DNA of 64,000 bases from Plutella xylostella (GCF_932276165.1 NC_064006.1:1116001-1180000), one strand, 5' to 3'. Counted from the first letter of the stretch, positions 1-10,702 are shown. Numbers and translations are program-made. The notes: generated by a model not told the origin, from the sequence alone.

Positions 1-8
1 TAGAAAAT

Positions 9-115
9 TTACAAGACGTTTTAACTAATAACCTGTTTTGTCACTCTCTGTCAAAGAACAAATTGTTCTTTGTCGGAGAGGGACAAAACAGTTTATTAGT
101 TAAAACGTTCTGTAA
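9..115. repeat. Foldback palindrome (53-bp arms)
   Basis: The arms 9-61 and 63-115 are inverted copies without gaps around a single central base, with 47 of 53 positions matching by eye. There is no coding content. It resembles a miniature foldback MITE; the outermost bases TTACA/TGTAA would fit a TA-targeting element, but the target duplication is not certain. Confidence 0.8.
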
Positions 116-750
116 CTTCAGTATGAATATAGGGGAGATTATGTGATATGAGAAGAACTTTATACAAAATGAAAGTAAATATTTTAATTGATATACCTAC
201 ATCGTAATGTATGTTATACGAATTGATATTAGTCCTCGTGAGTGTTAGTTTTTTTGATATTATATGAAATGTACCTACGTTATACCAATTAAATCTTATA
301 CCTTATGAAAATATAGATTTTGTTATTATACGAAACGTTCATTGTATGTTGTGAACGTTATTAAAGTGAAATTATACATTTCGTTTTTATACGTCGCAAT
401 ACGCACCCGATGTAGCGCAATCTACGCTTCGGAAAGGCTATTTATTCTATAATTCTATTCTACGGAAAGGCTGCGTAAACCCACTACTTTTTAACGTACT
501 CTGTGCTGACAATAGTGGTATTTCATGTTAGTAGCGGACAGTGGTGTTGGCGCCTGTTCCTTTGTACCTGACTGATGATCACGAAACTTAATACGATTCC
601 GAATACCCGGATTATGAGGACTTACCCCCAAACACATAGAGCTTTTTGTCACTTTAAAAAAGGTTTACAAATGACGTTGTAATAAACGAATAACCAGGGC
701 ATACATTCGTGTGATATTTGCCTTGTGTCTGGTTGTCGTTTATCTATTTA
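116..750. other. No recognised feature
   Basis: AT-rich single-copy-looking sequence. I see no ORF, repeat or RNA gene that I can support. Confidence 0.5.
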
Positions 751-873
751 ATATGTATCTATCTATGTATCTGTGTAGATATATAAGCTGTCCGACACCC
801 ATAACACAGGTTCTGCCTAGCTAGGGGTCGGATGGCCGTGAGTGAGATGTCCCCACATATTTATTTATTTGTT
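751..873 (+). repeat. T1a SINE, 3' fragment
   Basis: Matches the 3' part of the T1a SINE (compare 8260-8370): AGCTGTCCGA, CCCATAACACAGG, GGTCGGATGGCCGTG and GATGTCCCCACA, followed by an ATTT-rich tail. The tRNA-like head is missing. Confidence 0.8.
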
Positions 874-888
874 TAAAAAAATCGTTTG

Positions 889-971
889 ACGAACTTACGA
901 ACGAAGTGACTAGTGTCAACTTCATAGTAAAATGTTGAAGTTGACACCAATTACTTCGTTCGTTCGTTCGT
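889..971. repeat. Foldback palindrome (36-bp arms)
   Basis: Arms 889-924 and 936-971 are inverted copies (31 of 36 positions match) around an 11-bp loop. They contain CGTTCGTTCGTTCGT-type repeats. Likely a small foldback element lying just downstream of a SINE tail. Confidence 0.75.
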
Positions 972-973
972 GA

Positions 974-1550
974 AAATGGATTCGCTGTAAACTTTTTGGG
1001 TTGAAGTTTATCCGTGAAAATTCCAATATTTGTCACCATCTTTTGTTGGTTGAATATTTAGTTCTTAAAACTATATTTCCTGTACGTATTTAAACATTAT
1101 GTACGAGTACTTATAAAGTATAGTGAAGTCAATAAACACTCAATGAATAGTCTATTGAAACAGATGCTCGCTGTAATATTGAATACCGATGTGTTGGTAA
1201 TATATGTAATAACAATGTGTTTAAGTAAATTGTGTGTTTGCGAAGCAGATTTTAATGAGGATGTTTGTTAAAAATATGTTTGCCGAGGTAATAACTTAAC
1301 CTAACAAGTTATTGAACTCGATTATGGGTTATCCACAAATAACTTTTGAACGGCAGAACGATTTTAGTCACATACGTAAATATATGATAGATAGATAAGT
1401 TATTTATTTACTTAACATAACACATACACAAGTTACACAGCAATATTACTAACAATAAGATTAAGATTACATAAACACACGACATTAATATGAGACAAAC
1501 AGATAGATAAGCAACATGTGTATTTATCATGAACGATTTAACCAAAATCT
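974..1550. other. No recognised feature
   Basis: AT-rich sequence with nothing I can support. Confidence 0.5.
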
Positions 1551-2013
1551 GAACTATACTGACGAAAAACGAACAAACGAGAGCTGTCGTGCAATCGGTA
1601 AGTTTCTATTCTATTCTATTCTATTCTCTGTGGGGGAGTCAGTACCTGCACCTGGCTCTCTCGAATGGAACCTTTGTGCATATCCCCAAGGGCTAAACTG
1701 CCTTCCTAAGCTTGGACCATTTCCCACCACGCTGGTCCACTGCGGGTTGGTGGGTTCACATATCTAGATGTGCTAAATCTAGATATGCAGGTTTCCTCAC
1801 GATGTTTTCGTTCACCGTAAGTTTGTACTTAAATTCAGAAAAGAACTCATTGGTACATGTCAGCGCCGGGATTCGAACTCGCATCTCTGGCGTGAGAAGC
1901 GGGCGCTTACCCGACTGAGCTACCACCGCTCGCAATCGGTAAGTTTAATACGACGAGATAGAGTCGTGGCTCGCGCAGCCGCGAAACTTAGTTTTTCGGA
2001 ATATAGAGTGACC
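1551..2013 (+). mobile_element. M2 MITE copy, interrupted by a T2 SINE
   Basis: The two halves, 1551-1605 and 1932-2013, match the uninterrupted M2 copies at 44199-44337 and 58036-58172: ACTGACGAAAAACGAAC, GAGCTGTCGTGCAATCGG, ACGAGATAGAGTCGTGG and ATATAGAGTGACC. Full copies have ends like GGGTCACTCTAT and ATAGAGTGACCC. No ORF. The superfamily is not assigned. Confidence 0.8.
1606..1931 (-). mobile_element. T2 tRNA-derived SINE, full length
   Basis: Minus-strand SINE. Its tRNA-like head (A box TGGTAGCTCAGTCGGG, B box GGTTCGAATCCC) lies at the high-coordinate end and the tail is the (CTATT)n run at 1606-1630, read as AATAG on the minus strand. A 15-bp target-site duplication GCAATCGGTAAGTTT flanks it at 1591-1605 and 1932-1946. 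It interrupts M2, so M2 is older than this insertion. Confidence 0.93.
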
Positions 2014-2758
2014 AATATACCAGTGCTTGTAAACGAAGCATGATTCTTATGTCAGCTCAAATACATTCATATTTGTAGCACTCGCTGAGCTTGAAGCCTT
2101 TTTAATATCAATACTCAACTTCTTCTGGCGTGTCAATATAAGTTTTGTTATTCACTTTTAAAATTATTATTATTAGGTTAAAAATAAAACGTGTCCACTC
2201 AGAACTTTAAACAAAAGACTAAACACCTGTTTCTGCCAACAAAACATAATTTATAACAACGAAAAAAACTTCGCTCAGTGCGACAATTTCTAAAAGTAGA
2301 AAGAGCTTTCATAGTATTAATGCTTTGAAACTTTAATTTTATGAGCTTGCTAATAAAATGCTTGTGTCTCAAAGAAGTTCGATTTATTTCGTCCCTGAAG
2401 TTTTATAATAAAGCTGTTAAGATAAAACTCTTTAGAGATAAAAACTTATTTTAAGTTCATTGTTCGTAAATTCTTAGGCGTATATTTCGTTGTAAAAATA
2501 ATGTGTTTATCAAATCTTTTTAAAAGACATACAAATTTTAGCGTTTTTTCATTTTATAATTACTATTAATTTCTTTCATGTGTTTCTGTACGTCCGAATT
2601 TTCTTACATATGGAAATAAATTGGTAAAATTTATCTTTCTGGACTCCTGGAAGCATATATTTTTTCCAGATTCCAGCAAGTTTGTCGCTGCATCAAGCCT
2701 TGGGCTAGCTCTGAGGTAGAATATTGTAATTAGTACGGTTAAGGTAAGCAGGCGAGAG
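2014..2758. other. No recognised feature
   Basis: AT-rich sequence, no supported gene or repeat. Confidence 0.5.
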
Positions 2759-3021
2759 TGACGACCGAATGGCGTAGTGGTTAGTGATCCTGACTACTGA
2801 GCCGATGGTCCCGGGTTCGATTCCCGGCTGGGAAAGATATTTGTTTAAAACACAGATATTTGTTCTCGGGTCTAGGATGTGCCCGTAAAATGGCAATAGG
2901 CCCGCCCCCTATTACATTGGGACTAACATAACACTCTGGCGAAAAGTGGGTGCAGCAATGCACCTCTGCCTACCACGCAAGGGAATACATTAGTACAAGG
3001 CGTGAGTGCGTGTGTGTGTGT
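2759..3021 (+). mobile_element. T1b tRNA-derived SINE
   Basis: The head carries a tRNA-like A box (TGGCGTAGTGGTTAG) and B box (GGTTCGATTCCCGG). The T1b body follows (GGATGTGCCCGTAAAATGG, CCCCCTATTACATTGGG, GTGGGTGCAGCAATGCACC) and it ends ACAAGGCGTGAGTGCG with a GT-rich tail. Other copies: 17129 (-), 20913 (+, interrupted), 46957 (+). Confidence 0.9.
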
Positions 3022-3029
3022 TTTGTGTA

Positions 3030-3152
3030 AGCGTCCACCTATCAGTATCGGACTTATTGGACCAAACGGATTGTCATCATTGTATGCAGAGTCGGAGTCG
3101 GCATAGCCGATGAAGTGGACGCATTTGTGTGAATTTCTCTACAAAGAATACT
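3030..3152 (+). repeat. I1 dispersed repeat
   Basis: Begins GCGTCCACCTATC and contains GATGAAGTGGACGCA, GTGTGAATTTCT and CAAAGAATACTGA. Related copies lie at 4647-4800 and 30140-30240. It ends exactly where a T1a SINE begins. Class unknown. Confidence 0.65.
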
Positions 3153-3340
3153 GACGGTCGAATGGCGTAGTGGTTAGTGGCCCTGACTGCTATGCCGAAG
3201 GTCCCGGGTTCGATTCCCGGCTGGGGCAGATATTTGTTTAAAAGACAGATATTTGTACTCGGATATTGGGTGTTGATGTTTATATTTAAATATTATTTAT
3301 GTACTTATTTGTGTAGATATATCAGCTGTCCGATACCCAT
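3153..3340 (+). mobile_element. T1a tRNA-derived SINE
   Basis: A-box and B-box tRNA-like head (GGCGTAGTGGTTAG, GGTTCGATTCCC), then AGATATTTGT and ATCAGCTGTCCGATACCC. It is truncated at the CATAACA block, after which a minus-strand S5 fragment starts. Confidence 0.88.
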
Positions 3341-3405
3341 AACAAGCTGCCCGAAGGCCTCTGACTGGGCTTAACGACTGCTGCCGAAGCAGCAACCGAC
3401 ATCAA
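3341..3405 (-). repeat. S5 SINE internal fragment
   Basis: On the minus strand it matches the middle of the 5S-derived SINE at 8840-8890: GGTTGCTGCTTCGGCAGCAG, GTCAGAGGCCTTCGGGC. Neither 5S head nor RTE-like tail is present. Confidence 0.7.
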
Positions 3406-3718
3406 CTCGACCAGTATGAATATTTCCAAACTTTGTACTAAATTGGGTTATCATCTTAAGTTATGTAGATGGAATTTCCCGCCCTGAATAAATACATATT
3501 TATTTAGATTTATTAGGCCGATAACTCAATTTAAAACACCCTTTTCAAAGGCGGATTGATTTACGCCCAGTCGCCCATCGAAAAGGGTTTTAAGGTAATG
3601 AATAAAAAATTCGTAATACGCTAAGTACCTACGTGCTTTGGGAAAAATGCTTAGACAAGAAAAGTAAAATCCATGGAAAAATTTAATAAATGTTTCGAGG
3701 TAGTGTTACGGACATGAC
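3406..3718. other. No recognised feature
   Basis: AT-rich sequence with nothing I can support. Confidence 0.45.
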
Positions 3719-3895
3719 ATAATGATTCATCATCAATTAATCGGCCTTTCTGATTCTATTGCTATAATATGACATAGGCCTCTCGCAAGACGTCACACTC
3801 TGTCCTCGGCCTTCCTCAACCAGCCACTACCAACCATCTGTTCATGGTCGCCGGTCGAGCGGGCCGGAGGGCGTCCCACTGCTATCGCAAAACTA
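3719..3895 (-). repeat. RTE-type LINE 3' end, decayed
   Basis: Reads on the minus strand as an RTE-like 3' end: GCGGGACGCCC-type block (GGCCGGAGGGCGTCCCAC on plus), 'ATAGGCCTCTC', and a TCATCATC run at 3727, which is TGATGA in the element's own direction. Better copies: 47266-47443 (-), 57824-57897 (+). Confidence 0.65.
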
Positions 3896-4194
3896 CCAGT
3901 GGCACTAGTATTTATCGAGACAGACAAACATGAATCGCCAAACTGACAACATCCTTATTTTTGATTGGAGGGGTAAAAACGTGGCACAGTAATAAAAAAT
4001 TACACTCTCAATTATCTTGTTCCTGTCAATTACACTATTCTTGCATCGTTTAAATCAATTAAAATGTGCCATTAAATTTAATTAATTATACCCATCCATG
4101 TGACGTATGAGTTCCTACTATTATACGGGTATTGCAAAATGTATAGGAAGAGTATCTTTACTCTTCTGTATATATTATGATGACTTGAAAATTT

Positions 4195-4375
4195 TATTGT
4201 AACTAGCGCCGCCAATAGAAGAAATAAAACATAACCACTTTCAAGATATTTTTTTCTAAAATGTGACGGAACAATCGGTTTGTCATTACAAAACATTTTT
4301 AACCGACTTCAAAGAAAGGAGGAGGTTCTCAATTCGTCGGATTCTTTTTCTATCTCCTAATACCTAGTGGAAAGT
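4195..4375 (+). repeat. J1 lepidopteran dispersed repeat
   Basis: Contains CTAGCGCCGCCAATA, AATGTGACGG, CAATCGGTTTGTCAT, TTTTTAACCGACTTCAAA and GGAGGAGGTTCTCAATTCG. An inverted copy lies at 7936-8092. It is a common repeat in moth and butterfly genomes; I cannot assign the mobilising class. Confidence 0.8.
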
Positions 4376-4504
4376 TCGAGCCCTATGTCCCTGATTAGGG
4401 ATCCCAGGAACTGATGATGATGAATACCTAGTGACAAGAAGTAAGTACCTAGAAGTTCATTTAATTTTAGGAAAATCGTCCGTTTGCTGGTGACAGAATC
4501 ATTC

Positions 4505-4578
4505 GAAAAGTCGTAGAACTACAGTGTTCAGAATTACCCATTTTCGGCAAAGTATAGCCTTTTTTCAACACTCCGTAT
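4505..4578 (+). repeat. M3 half-element, decayed
   Basis: Resembles the right half of M3: TTTTCGGCAAAGTATA, CTTTTTTCAACACTCCGTATA. Only one arm is present. Confidence 0.45.
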
Positions 4579-4646
4579 ATGATTCACTCTCTACTAGCTA
4601 GGCTTGGCTTAATATAACAACTTATATCAATTTATTTTGAGTATAA

Positions 4647-4800
4647 AGGTCCACCTATCGATATCGTACGAATAGGACCAACAGATTTTCATAACTGTAT
4701 GGAGAAACGGCGTCAGCAATGCCGATGAAGTGGACGCACTTGTGTGAATTTCTATACAAAGAATACTGAATGCGATAAAGCGTCCGTTGCGTACGAAGCC
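4647..4800 (+). repeat. I1 dispersed repeat
   Basis: GTCCACCTATCGATATCG, GCCGATGAAGTGGACGCA, TTGTGTGAATTTC, CAAAGAATACTGAATGCG. Longer at its 3' side than the copy at 3030. Confidence 0.65.
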
Positions 4801-6417
4801 AAAAATTTACTCTTACCTTAAGTGGTCAACCCGACTGTCAGATTTTGTCAATCAATATGACATGTATGCGAGTGTTACTCGATCTGTCCACTCCACATGA
4901 ATGTCCCGCACAGTTGGAAAAACCCTCTCGTGTCAAAAAAAAATCACGAAAATTCAAAAACAAACAACCGCAATGTAATTTTCGTGTTATTTTTATGAAA
5001 AGCAAATTAACCGCTCGATTTCTTCCGCTGAAAATTCGACTTTACCGCTCTAGCTTTAAGAGTTACAGAGCGGGCAATTTGGTTTGGTGGTTTTTGACAG
5101 TTGTGTTCATGATTGTGTTGTAGTGACACATTCTTGGTCGGAAAATTCGTCTCGTATTTTGTGTGTGGGATCATTGTCCCGGCATCTGCGGACATCATTG
5201 TCACTTATTGTCACCGAGAGAGCGACGAGGGTGACCACAATTCCCGTTTTTTTTTTCAATTTCATTTTTCAGCTCTCTGTGCTTAATTTATGTTTAAATA
5301 TTTGCATTTTTGTCGGCGCTTTTGTCTCGGTGTAGCGGGAATTTCACGCGTTTTAATTTTATGTAGTAATTTAGTTGTTTAATTTAATACCGGTCTTGCT
5401 TGTTGATTTTTTAAGGTTTATATAATAGATTACAGCAAAAACAAGGTAATTATTTTACTGCGCCTAAAAGGCTCTGACGTAAATAAAAACGTGGTTGACT
5501 ATGTATTTAAATGGTAAAAAGGTTAAACAATAACGATCTATACGATAAGAATAGAATATAATTTTATTTCAGACCAAATCCGATTGGCGTTGTTACCATA
5601 TCACAGTATTTTCAAAAATAGCATTAGCTGTTGCCTACGAGCTTTGCTTCTACTATAAAACCGTATGAATTCCGGGGTAAACATCTTAATTATGTTAATT
5701 CATAGTGTCAGCATCCTACACACACAGCAAAGATCAAAATTGCTCCAACAGTTTCCAAATTTCCACGTGAAATCAAATCATATGTGGTTTATTCGACGCA
5801 AATTTTTTGCAATCTTTTCTCGTTAATCATAATGTTACTCTACCACAATTTCACAAAGGCTCTATCAAAGTATTTCTGTGAAAGGATCTGGCTCAAAGAA
5901 TAACAAACATCCATGCTTCCATAATTGCTAACTTTCCCGCTTATAATATATTATATAAAATAATCCCACACTACACACCGAATTATGGACACCCTACAAA
6001 GCCTGCAAAGTAGTAACTAATGAAGCAAGCGATCAAAGAAGAATGGCGAAACCTGACCCGCTTTGCATAAGTTAGCAGCCACTCACCAAACCTATTTTAA
6101 GTTATTGATAAAAATGTCTATTATCAGGGAAAAATATTAAAAAAAATCTAAACCATGGGGTTCTTGAGATATTAGGGTTCAAAAGTAAATTAATTAAATA
6201 TTTTTTTTTCGTTAAATAAGATTTTGCTGAATGGTACACGCACAAATAAGTTTTATAATCTAAATCATGGGATTCCCAATTCATAGCGCATCACAAAATG
6301 TATTACATGATTTTATTTATGCAAATAATATCATAATTATTTTTGCACATTTCACACTCAGAAACCTATTTTTATAAAGAGACCAATTTCAATTTTTTTT
6401 TCATTCTATTCAAGTTC
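4801..6417. other. Repeat-poor stretch, no supported gene
   Basis: No recognised transposon. Between about 4840 and 5345 the sequence is richer in CG dinucleotides than its surroundings, and a 92-codon plus-strand frame (4845-5123) exists, but nothing in it resembles a known protein. It could be unique host DNA such as an untranslated exon or promoter area; this is a guess. The rest is AT-rich. Confidence 0.4.
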
Positions 6418-6500
6418 CCGTTATCCCGAAGTAACATAAAATACTTTTTAGCCAGGAATTCCCGCGGGAACACTTTTAAAATCAATTTTTAGCTCGAGGG
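6418..6500 (-). repeat. G1 repeat, fragment
   Basis: TTATCCCGAAGTAACAT... AGGAATTCCCGCGGGAACAC matches the start of G1 read on the minus strand (compare 10640-10700). Heavily diverged. Confidence 0.5.
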
Positions 6501-6944
6501 TAACATCTAGTACAGTAGAAAGACTTGATCTTTCAGCACCTATATCTTCGTTCTCCCATGTCTCATAATAATAAAATTAATACCAGTATATGCTGTAGTC
6601 ACGGACTACACATCAGTGTATGTTTCATCAATGGCCGCTCTGGGTCATGGCGCCATAGAGAAATGGCCATTCTCCTTTTCGGCCTTCAGTTTTAACTTAC
6701 ACACTCTAGTAACTGACACTTGGCATAACTGTTCGGACTACATTTACATTTCCCGCAATCATATTTCAATGTCAATACGCGGTATAAACTAAGATTAAGG
6801 TAGTTTAAGGTTATTACATTGTCCAAAGAATATTACATCAACAATCACTTAAAATGAAAATTTTAATTGAACAGATAAAATAAAAAATGTGGAATGTGTA
6901 AGTGGATTTTTTAATTGCTCGTGATTGAATATAATAAATAATAA
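6501..6944. other. No recognised feature
   Basis: AT-rich, nothing I can support. Confidence 0.45.
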
Positions 6945-7020
6945 TACAGTCCCTGCCAAGAATCTAACCCGGGACCTTAACTGGGACCACTGAGCAGCAA
7001 GCTGGTCGACTACATTGAAC
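6945..7020 (-). repeat. tRNA-like SINE head, decayed
   Basis: On the minus strand there is CTGCTCAGTGGTCCCAG followed by GGTCCCGGGTTAGATTC, a worn B box. It looks like the head of an old tRNA-derived SINE and not a working tRNA gene. Confidence 0.5.
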
Positions 7021-7196
7021 AATACAATCAGCGTCGACCAATACAATAAAACAGACGCTAGTGTATGTACAGGAAACTCCAATTGCGAATAAAGTGGGTA
7101 CTATACGTTCCACTTAACATGACCAATGCTCAGAGGACACTTTTTAGTTTAGGTCCCTTGAGGTAAGCTTCCACCTTTCGACATTCAGTCTATATA

Positions 7197-7309
7197 CTGA
7201 TGTGCTGCTAAATGTACTTCAATATTGCAGACGGCGTCATTTAGCTAGCATTTTCCGTTTAGGAGTAATTGGTGCTATGTCACTGAAACTTTTTCATTGC
7301 TCGTGAGTA
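7197..7309 (+). repeat. M1 MITE, 3' half
   Basis: AATGTACTTCAATATTGCAG, ACGGCGTCATT, TTTCCGTTTAGGAGTAATT and the terminal inverted repeat ACTTTTTCATTGCTCGTGAG. The left half is missing. Confidence 0.8.
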
Positions 7310-7935
7310 TTCAAGTATTTTTTTTAAATAAATGACGGCATTTTGGTCTTCTTCCATGATGTGTTGTGTACAAATTATTCATAATCACTGGCCATGCTAA
7401 TCAATTCTAGCGGTACTGTTCATTTGTCCAATTAAACCTTCGGACGTATCGGGTTATATTCGTTTTGATGCATCTTGTTCATAAAATACTGTATTCATAA
7501 TAATTGTGGAGGTATACACTATTCATACAATATACTATTACAACTATTTCCATGTGTGTTGCTAGTTCGTGTTATTTATTGCATATCACATTCGTAGATT
7601 TTTTAGAAAAACAAATAATATCTCGTTAATTCAATTCTATGGGTGGACTTTTCTTAGTTTCACATTTATTTAGATAGATTGGATGTTATTTTATGTACCT
7701 TTCCATAATTATGAAAAATGAACGTTTTATTCTACTATTGAAATTGATTAGATTATAAATATACTTAAAAACATAAAATAGTTTGCGCCTTTTCTGAAAA
7801 AAATATGATAAAAGTTTACTCAAATAAATGGTTAAAATGGGCCATGGAGTAAAAAACCCAAAAATCTTTGATTTTGCTAAGAACTTTACTTAAAGAAAAC
7901 ATTCCTTGCTCTACGAATTTTAAATACTATTTAAA
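7310..7935. other. No recognised feature
   Basis: AT-rich; nothing supported. Confidence 0.45.
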
Positions 7936-8092
7936 AGAAAGAATCCGACGAATTGAGAACCTCCTCCTTTTTTTGAAGTCGGTTAAAAATGATTTGTCAT
8001 GACAAACCGATTGCCCCGTCACATTTTGGAAAAAAATCTCTTGAAAATAGTAATGTTTTTTTTCTTATATTGGCGGCGCTAGTTAGCCCTAG
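7936..8092 (-). repeat. J1 lepidopteran dispersed repeat
   Basis: Inverted copy of 4195-4375: GAATCCGACGAATTGAGAAC, CTCCTCCTTTTTTTGAAGTC (approximate), GTCATGACAAACCGATTG, ATATTGGCGGCGCTAGTTAG. Confidence 0.8.
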
Positions 8093-8166
8093 TAGCAACC
8101 TTATTTATAACACACAATTAAGTTTTACGAATTAAGGGTGATACAAAGTTTGAAATTGATACATTT

Positions 8167-8370
8167 GACGGTCGAATGGCGTAGTGGTTAGTGACCCTGA
8201 CTGCTATGCCGAAGGTCCCGGGTTCGATTCCCGGCTGGGGCAGATATTTGTCTGTCTATGTATTTGTGTAGATATATCAGCTGTCCGATACCCATAACAC
8301 AGGCTCTGCCTAGCTTGGAGTCGGATGGCCGTGTGTGAGATGTCCCCACACATTATTATTATTATTATAT
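8167..8370 (+). mobile_element. T1a tRNA-derived SINE
   Basis: tRNA-like head (GGCGTAGTGGTTAGTGACC, GGTTCGATTCCCGGCTGGGG), a short body with an internal deletion relative to the copy at 15340, then CCCATAACACAGGCTCTGCC, GGAGTCGGATGGCCGTG and an (ATT)n tail. Used below as the empty site for the M1 insertion at 20596. Confidence 0.9.
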
Positions 8371-8690
8371 TTACGGAACCCGCACTGTACTTGAAACTTC
8401 ATCCTTTCACATTTATAACATCATTATTTTGCCCTGTTTTCCTCTTCCCATCTCTCAAAGTTATCGAGGCCAAACTATCTAGTTATTGAATATACGTACA
8501 GGGTGTCCAAAAAGAAGTCTTCAAAATACAGTAATCGACATACTTAATTATCTTATTTTATTTAACCATTATACAAGGGTAACCATTTATAATAATTGAT
8601 TAAATTAATAAATACATTTATGTAAGACCAAAAAAATTCACTACGGGTGAGTTCCTTTGGTGCGCTTTTTTTTGTTGTTGTATACATACA
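8371..8690. other. No recognised gene; short CAGGGTGTCC block
   Basis: Holds CAGGGTGTCCAAAAAGAAG near 8499, which resembles the terminus of a mariner-like MITE. No second end was found. Confidence 0.35.
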
Positions 8691-8960
8691 ACTAGCGTCC
8701 TTAGTCTAGCGGGCTTCAGTGATCGTAACTGATCACTGAAGTTAAGCAACATCTGGCACGGTCAGCCATTGGATGGGTGACCGATTTCAAGTGGTTCTTT
8801 TCTGGACGCTTCCGTGCTTCGGACGGCACGTTAAGCCGTGGGTCCCGGTTGCTGCTTCGGCAGCAGTCAGAGGCCTTCGGGCAGCTTGAAAACATTTGAC
8901 AGTCGGGTTGCCCACTTACCCGACAACTCTCTCAGCACAACCTTGCAAGGTGGAACTTAT
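8691..8960 (+). mobile_element. S5: 5S rRNA-derived SINE
   Basis: Positions about 8715-8800 resemble animal 5S rRNA, including the internal promoter blocks: ACTGATCACTGAAGTTAAGC, AACATCTGGCACGGTCAG, TTGGATGGGTGACCG. This is followed by a non-5S body (GGTTGCTGCTTCGGCAGCAG, AGAGGCCTTCGGGC, ACAGTCGGGTTGCCCACTTA). Other copies (32960, 41145, 27555) continue into an RTE-like tail. It is a 5S-headed (SINE3-like) SINE and not a 5S gene, because the 5S part is diverged and fused. Confidence 0.85.
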
Positions 8961-9214
8961 ACATTGCCCGCCCTATATTTAAGCTGGATACTTATGAAAA
9001 AAATACCTATTAAAAGTATACTTATTTTTCCACCCCCTATATACAATATCCACTATTATTGGCATGGATGTTTACTCCTCTAGAGCCATTCAAAGGGGTA
9101 AATATCGCGAACACAAACATGTAACTTTACTCATACTTTCCTTTTAGTTGGACAGTTTGTTAGTTACCCCGTAATAAAGAGTGTTTAGTTATTAAGAGTT
9201 TATGTTTTTCTCTT

Positions 9215-9372
9215 AACCTACAGGCTAGGTTGACTGGAAGAAATCGCGCTAAGCCGATAAGTTTGCCCTTGTATATCTACCTATTAAGTTAGGAACTATT
9301 CTGTGCCTTAATTGTTTCATTGTTCTTGTATGTGTTTGTTTACAATGAAGTGTTTAAATAATTAAATAAACA
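9215..9372 (+). repeat. LINE 3'-UTR fragment
   Basis: CAGGCTAGGTTGACTGGAAG, AATCGCGCTAAGCCGATAAG and an AATTAAATAAA tail resemble the 3' untranslated end of a lepidopteran LINE (compare 22306-22430). No coding part remains. Confidence 0.55.
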
Positions 9373-10335
9373 AATGAAGAGTTTTCTGGCATACAAGCCG
9401 AAGATACATACTTAATAAATATAAAACATTCACGAAAACACATATATATTATTAGTGATTTGTTGGTCCAATCACCGACCGCCCACCAATACCTACAACA
9501 ATTTACTCACTCGCGAAATTTATCCTATATTTTGACGAAATACCAATAAATAAATTCTCAATACCTCTTGAAACACTTCGCTCTAGCCCACAAAATACCT
9601 CCTCATGTGGATCAAACTAAGGGCTCTCCTCAACCAAAATATTTGTTTGTTCTCCGATCTTGCTGAATGCCTGTGAAAGATTCGGGAGCGGAAGCAATTT
9701 CGATCAGAACGATGTTGAATTTCATACCCTTTTGTAACACAAGCGTCGGGTGAAGGGTTCACAGAGTGTGGTTATCGTTTTTTGCGTGCTTGTATTAAAA
9801 ATCTTTTTGGTAATACTATACTGTGTACGCAAATATTCAATATCTCTACATAAGGGCCCGTCTACACAGGCGAGAGAGAGAGAGTTGCGACAAGTCCGCT
9901 CTTCTATCGTTCTCGTTCTATCTTTGCAGCGATTTTATAACCTCAACCACTCCTCACCGACATGTTTTTTGTATGGTTATGTATGTACAAATATAGTTAT
10001 TACAAGTAGGTATTATTTATATAGGTACACTTATAATCATTTCTGCTCAGTATTTCGTTTTTTTGTGTGTTTACTCATTTTAATAAAATTCCTAAATTTC
10101 AATTTGTCTCCTTTAGAATCAGCTACTACTGCCTAATCTAAATAAATAATCACTGAAATATTGTTTTTTTTTGTCTGTTGAACCCTAAAATACACAAGGT
10201 AGTATCTTATTATATTATCCGCGGCTCGGTTGAATGAACCAAACGAGCATACTCACTGTATTCAATATCTATTCTATTCATTGTTAGGTACTTATAGAAG
10301 TATAGTACTTATAGTAGCCTTGCTTTCAAAATTTT
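9373..10335. other. No recognised feature
   Basis: AT-rich. A 128-codon frame at 9750-10136 has no recognisable protein character. A (GA)n run lies at about 9871-9884. Confidence 0.45.
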
Positions 10336-10490
10336 ATACAAAATGCAATATTGAAGTATATTTAACAGCGCATCAGAATAACACCCAACAAAAACGTAAA
10401 TATATACCTACTTACTGTGTTAAAATTCAAATTTGGGGCCATAAGCTGTCGGCAATTTCTGGATTTAACGTTTTCATTGCTCGTCAGTAT
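10336..10490 (+). repeat. M1 MITE, partial
   Basis: CAATATTGAAGTATATTTAA, AGCGCATCAGAATAA and the end TTTTCATTGCTCGTCAGTAT. Abuts a G1 repeat on the right. Confidence 0.65.
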
Positions 10491-10702
10491 CCTAACTAAT
10501 CCTAACTAATATTATAAATGCGAAAGTAACTGTGTCTGTCTGTCTGTTACTCTTTCACGCCAAAACTACTGAACGGATTTGAATGAAAATTGGTATACAT
10601 ATGGTCTAGACCCTGATAAAGAACAATGGCTACTTCTTATCCCGGAATTCCCACGGGAAAACTTTTTAATGCGAAACGAAGCTCGCGGGAACAGCTAGTT
10701 TT
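10491..10702 (-). repeat. G1 lepidopteran repeat
   Basis: Read on minus: CTAGCTGTTCCCGCGAGC, GTTTTCCCGTGGGAATTCC, GGGATAAGAAGTAGCC, TTTCATTCAAATCCGTTCAG, a CAGA run and TTTCGCATTTATAATATTAG. It is a very common lepidopteran element. It is probably the 3' part of a larger transposon, but the class is unsure. Confidence 0.85.

Noticed and set aside
3153..3230. tRNA gene
   Set aside because: The tRNA-like head is part of a SINE repeated many times in the window, and acceptor pairing is poor.
8715..8800. 5S rRNA gene
   Set aside because: Diverged from 5S, lacks the 5S 3' end and continues into a SINE body.
9750..10136. 128-codon plus-strand open frame
   Set aside because: Low-complexity hydrophobic translation of AT-rich DNA with no start context or similarity I can name.
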